15,697 nt of DNA from assembly GCA_026770595.1 (NCBI GenBank), contig MU633642.1, positions 1 through 15,697 on the forward strand, given 5' to 3'. Positions within the stretch are counted from its first letter, which is position 1, and each line of letters starts with the position of its first letter. Under the pieces are notes generated by a model. That model was given only the letters and a program-made list of their open reading frames with translations, had not been told where the DNA came from and made no database searches. The stretch is from Ochromonadaceae sp. CCMP2298 (Eukaryota; Sar; Synurophyceae; Ochromonadales; Ochromonadaceae). A program made the position numbers and the translations under genes. This document shows, piece after piece, positions 15,399 through 15,697 of the stretch.

Positions 15399-15431
15399 TG
15401 AACAAAAGCTGATGCAAAATAACGAGCCAAC

Positions 15432-15443
15432 TTTCAAGTTGAA
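15432..15443. promoter_or_regulatory. Operator-like dyad O1
   Basis: TTTCAAGTTGAA is a TTCAA-N-TTGAA dyad centred at 15438, about 14 bases downstream of the transcription start predicted from the -24/-12 element. Extended by ATAAAAG, it recurs in inverted orientation at 15571-15589. Its position would suit repression or autoregulation. Confidence 0.45.
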
Positions 15444-15461
15444 TAAAAGATAGCTTCAGAT

Positions 15462-15477
15462 AGCATTAGTTATGCCA
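15462..15477 (-). promoter_or_regulatory. Candidate sigma-54 (-24/-12) promoter
   Basis: On the minus strand the sequence TGGCATAACTAATGCT matches TGGCA at -24 and TGC at -12 with the required ten bases between GG and GC. Deviations from TGGCACG-N4-TTGC are at the sixth, seventh and first-T positions. The predicted start of transcription is near 15451, about 100 bases before the regulator GTG. The presence of a sigma-54 activator as first gene makes the match more credible. Confidence 0.5.
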
Positions 15478-15576
15478 TTTTCATCAATTTATAGTTGATA
15501 GCCCATTTTTAATGGCGCTAAATGCTAGTTTGAAAATTTTTAATCAAACGAACTAAGGGTTTTTAGATGGCTTTTA

Positions 15577-15589
15577 TTTCAACTTGAAA
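15577..15589. promoter_or_regulatory. Operator-like dyad O2 (upstream activating site candidate)
   Basis: TTTCAACTTGAAA is a perfect 13-bp dyad centred at 15583, about 132 bases upstream of the predicted start, a typical distance for activator sites of sigma-54 promoters. Including flanks it is an inverted copy of the O1 region, with one inserted base. Confidence 0.5.
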
Positions 15590-15596
15590 AACAATA

Positions 15597-15608
15597 TTTC
15601 ATATTGAA
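15597..15608. promoter_or_regulatory. Operator-like dyad O3 (upstream activating site candidate)
   Basis: TTTCATATTGAA is a one-mismatch version of the same dyad, centred at 15603, exactly 20 bases from O2 and so on nearly the same face of the helix. Paired sites two turns apart are common for enhancer-binding proteins. Confidence 0.4.
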
Positions 15609-15697
15609 TAAATAATAAAGAGATTTGCTATTTTGAAATCAGTTGGCAGAGTTGTAAAATCGGACCTAATGCATTGGGGCAATCAAGATCTTGAATT

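Larger units (their letters stand above)
15350..15697. other. Regulatory region upstream of the operon
   Basis: No gene is seen in these 348 AT-rich bases to the window end. They hold a candidate sigma-54 promoter, several dyads built on the half-site TTGAA, a near-perfect dyad TAGCCCATT/AATGGCGCTA at 15499-15520 and, at the right edge, a perfect palindrome TCAAGATCTTGA (15683-15694). Whatever gene lies upstream begins or ends outside the window. Confidence 0.6.

Noticed and set aside
15412-15429. Second sigma-54-like sequence on the minus strand (TGGCTCG then TTTGC)
   Set aside because: The GG and GC elements are separated by 11 bases instead of 10; sigma-54 promoters are strict about this spacing, and a correctly spaced match lies just upstream.
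15350-15430. N-terminal extension of the regulator to the ATG at 15430
   Set aside because: The extra 27 residues are serine-rich, unlike PrpR-type N-termini, and no good ribosome-binding site precedes that ATG, whereas the GTG at 15349 has GGAGAG at seven bases.
1-15697. tRNA, rRNA, CRISPR array, insertion sequence or prophage genes
   Set aside because: Read for these and saw none: no cloverleaf-like tRNA ends, no regularly spaced repeats, no transposase or integrase motifs.

Overview
The window looks like chromosomal DNA of a marine gammaproteobacterium of the Alteromonadales (Alteromonas, Glaciecola or Paraglaciecola type). This is inferred from the roughly 40% GC base composition, a small secreted protein resembling the DUF3718 family, the TonB-dependent receptor style, and LeuC/LeuD proteins close to the enterobacterial type. 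No species can be named from the sequence alone.

Layout. Positions 1-1042 hold two plus-strand housekeeping-type genes: the 3' end of an EamA/DMT-family transporter and a yigZ (IMPACT family) gene. Positions 1043-1470 are non-coding with several inverted repeats. Positions 1471-1785 (minus) encode a small exported DUF3718-like protein. Positions 1786-2049 are non-coding and contain a long imperfect inverted repeat. From 15349 down to 2050 everything is on the minus strand and tightly spaced: a sigma-54 activator with PrpR-type sensor domain, a TonB-dependent receptor, a family III CoA-transferase, an HMG-CoA-lyase-family enzyme, a HyuA and HyuB pair, an isochorismatase-family amidohydrolase, and LeuC- and LeuD-like dehydratase subunits. 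Gaps are -1 to about 48 nt, so this is most simply one nine-gene operon.

How the genes may work together (inference). HyuA/HyuB enzymes commonly open lactam, imide or hydantoin rings using ATP. Isochorismatase-family amidases such as N-carbamoylsarcosine and maleamate amidase release ammonia from the opened product. LeuCD-type dehydratases hydrate cis-unsaturated dicarboxylates (citraconate, substituted maleates). Family III CoA-transferases activate the hydroxy-acid, and HMGL-family lyases cleave it to an acyl-CoA and a 2-oxoacid. In that order they make a complete route from a (substituted) cyclic imide or unsaturated lactam to central metabolites, fed by a TonB-dependent receptor and controlled by a ligand-sensing sigma-54 activator. 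I know of no described pathway with this exact set; the substrate is unknown, and methyl-substituted maleimide-like compounds are only a hypothesis.

Regulation. Upstream of the regulator (15350-15697) there is a plausible -24/-12 promoter (15462-15477, minus strand). Around it lie dyads of the form TTCAA-N-TTGAA: one near the predicted transcription start and two about 130-150 bp upstream, 20 bp apart. This is the geometry expected for a sigma-54 activator, here probably acting on its own operon.
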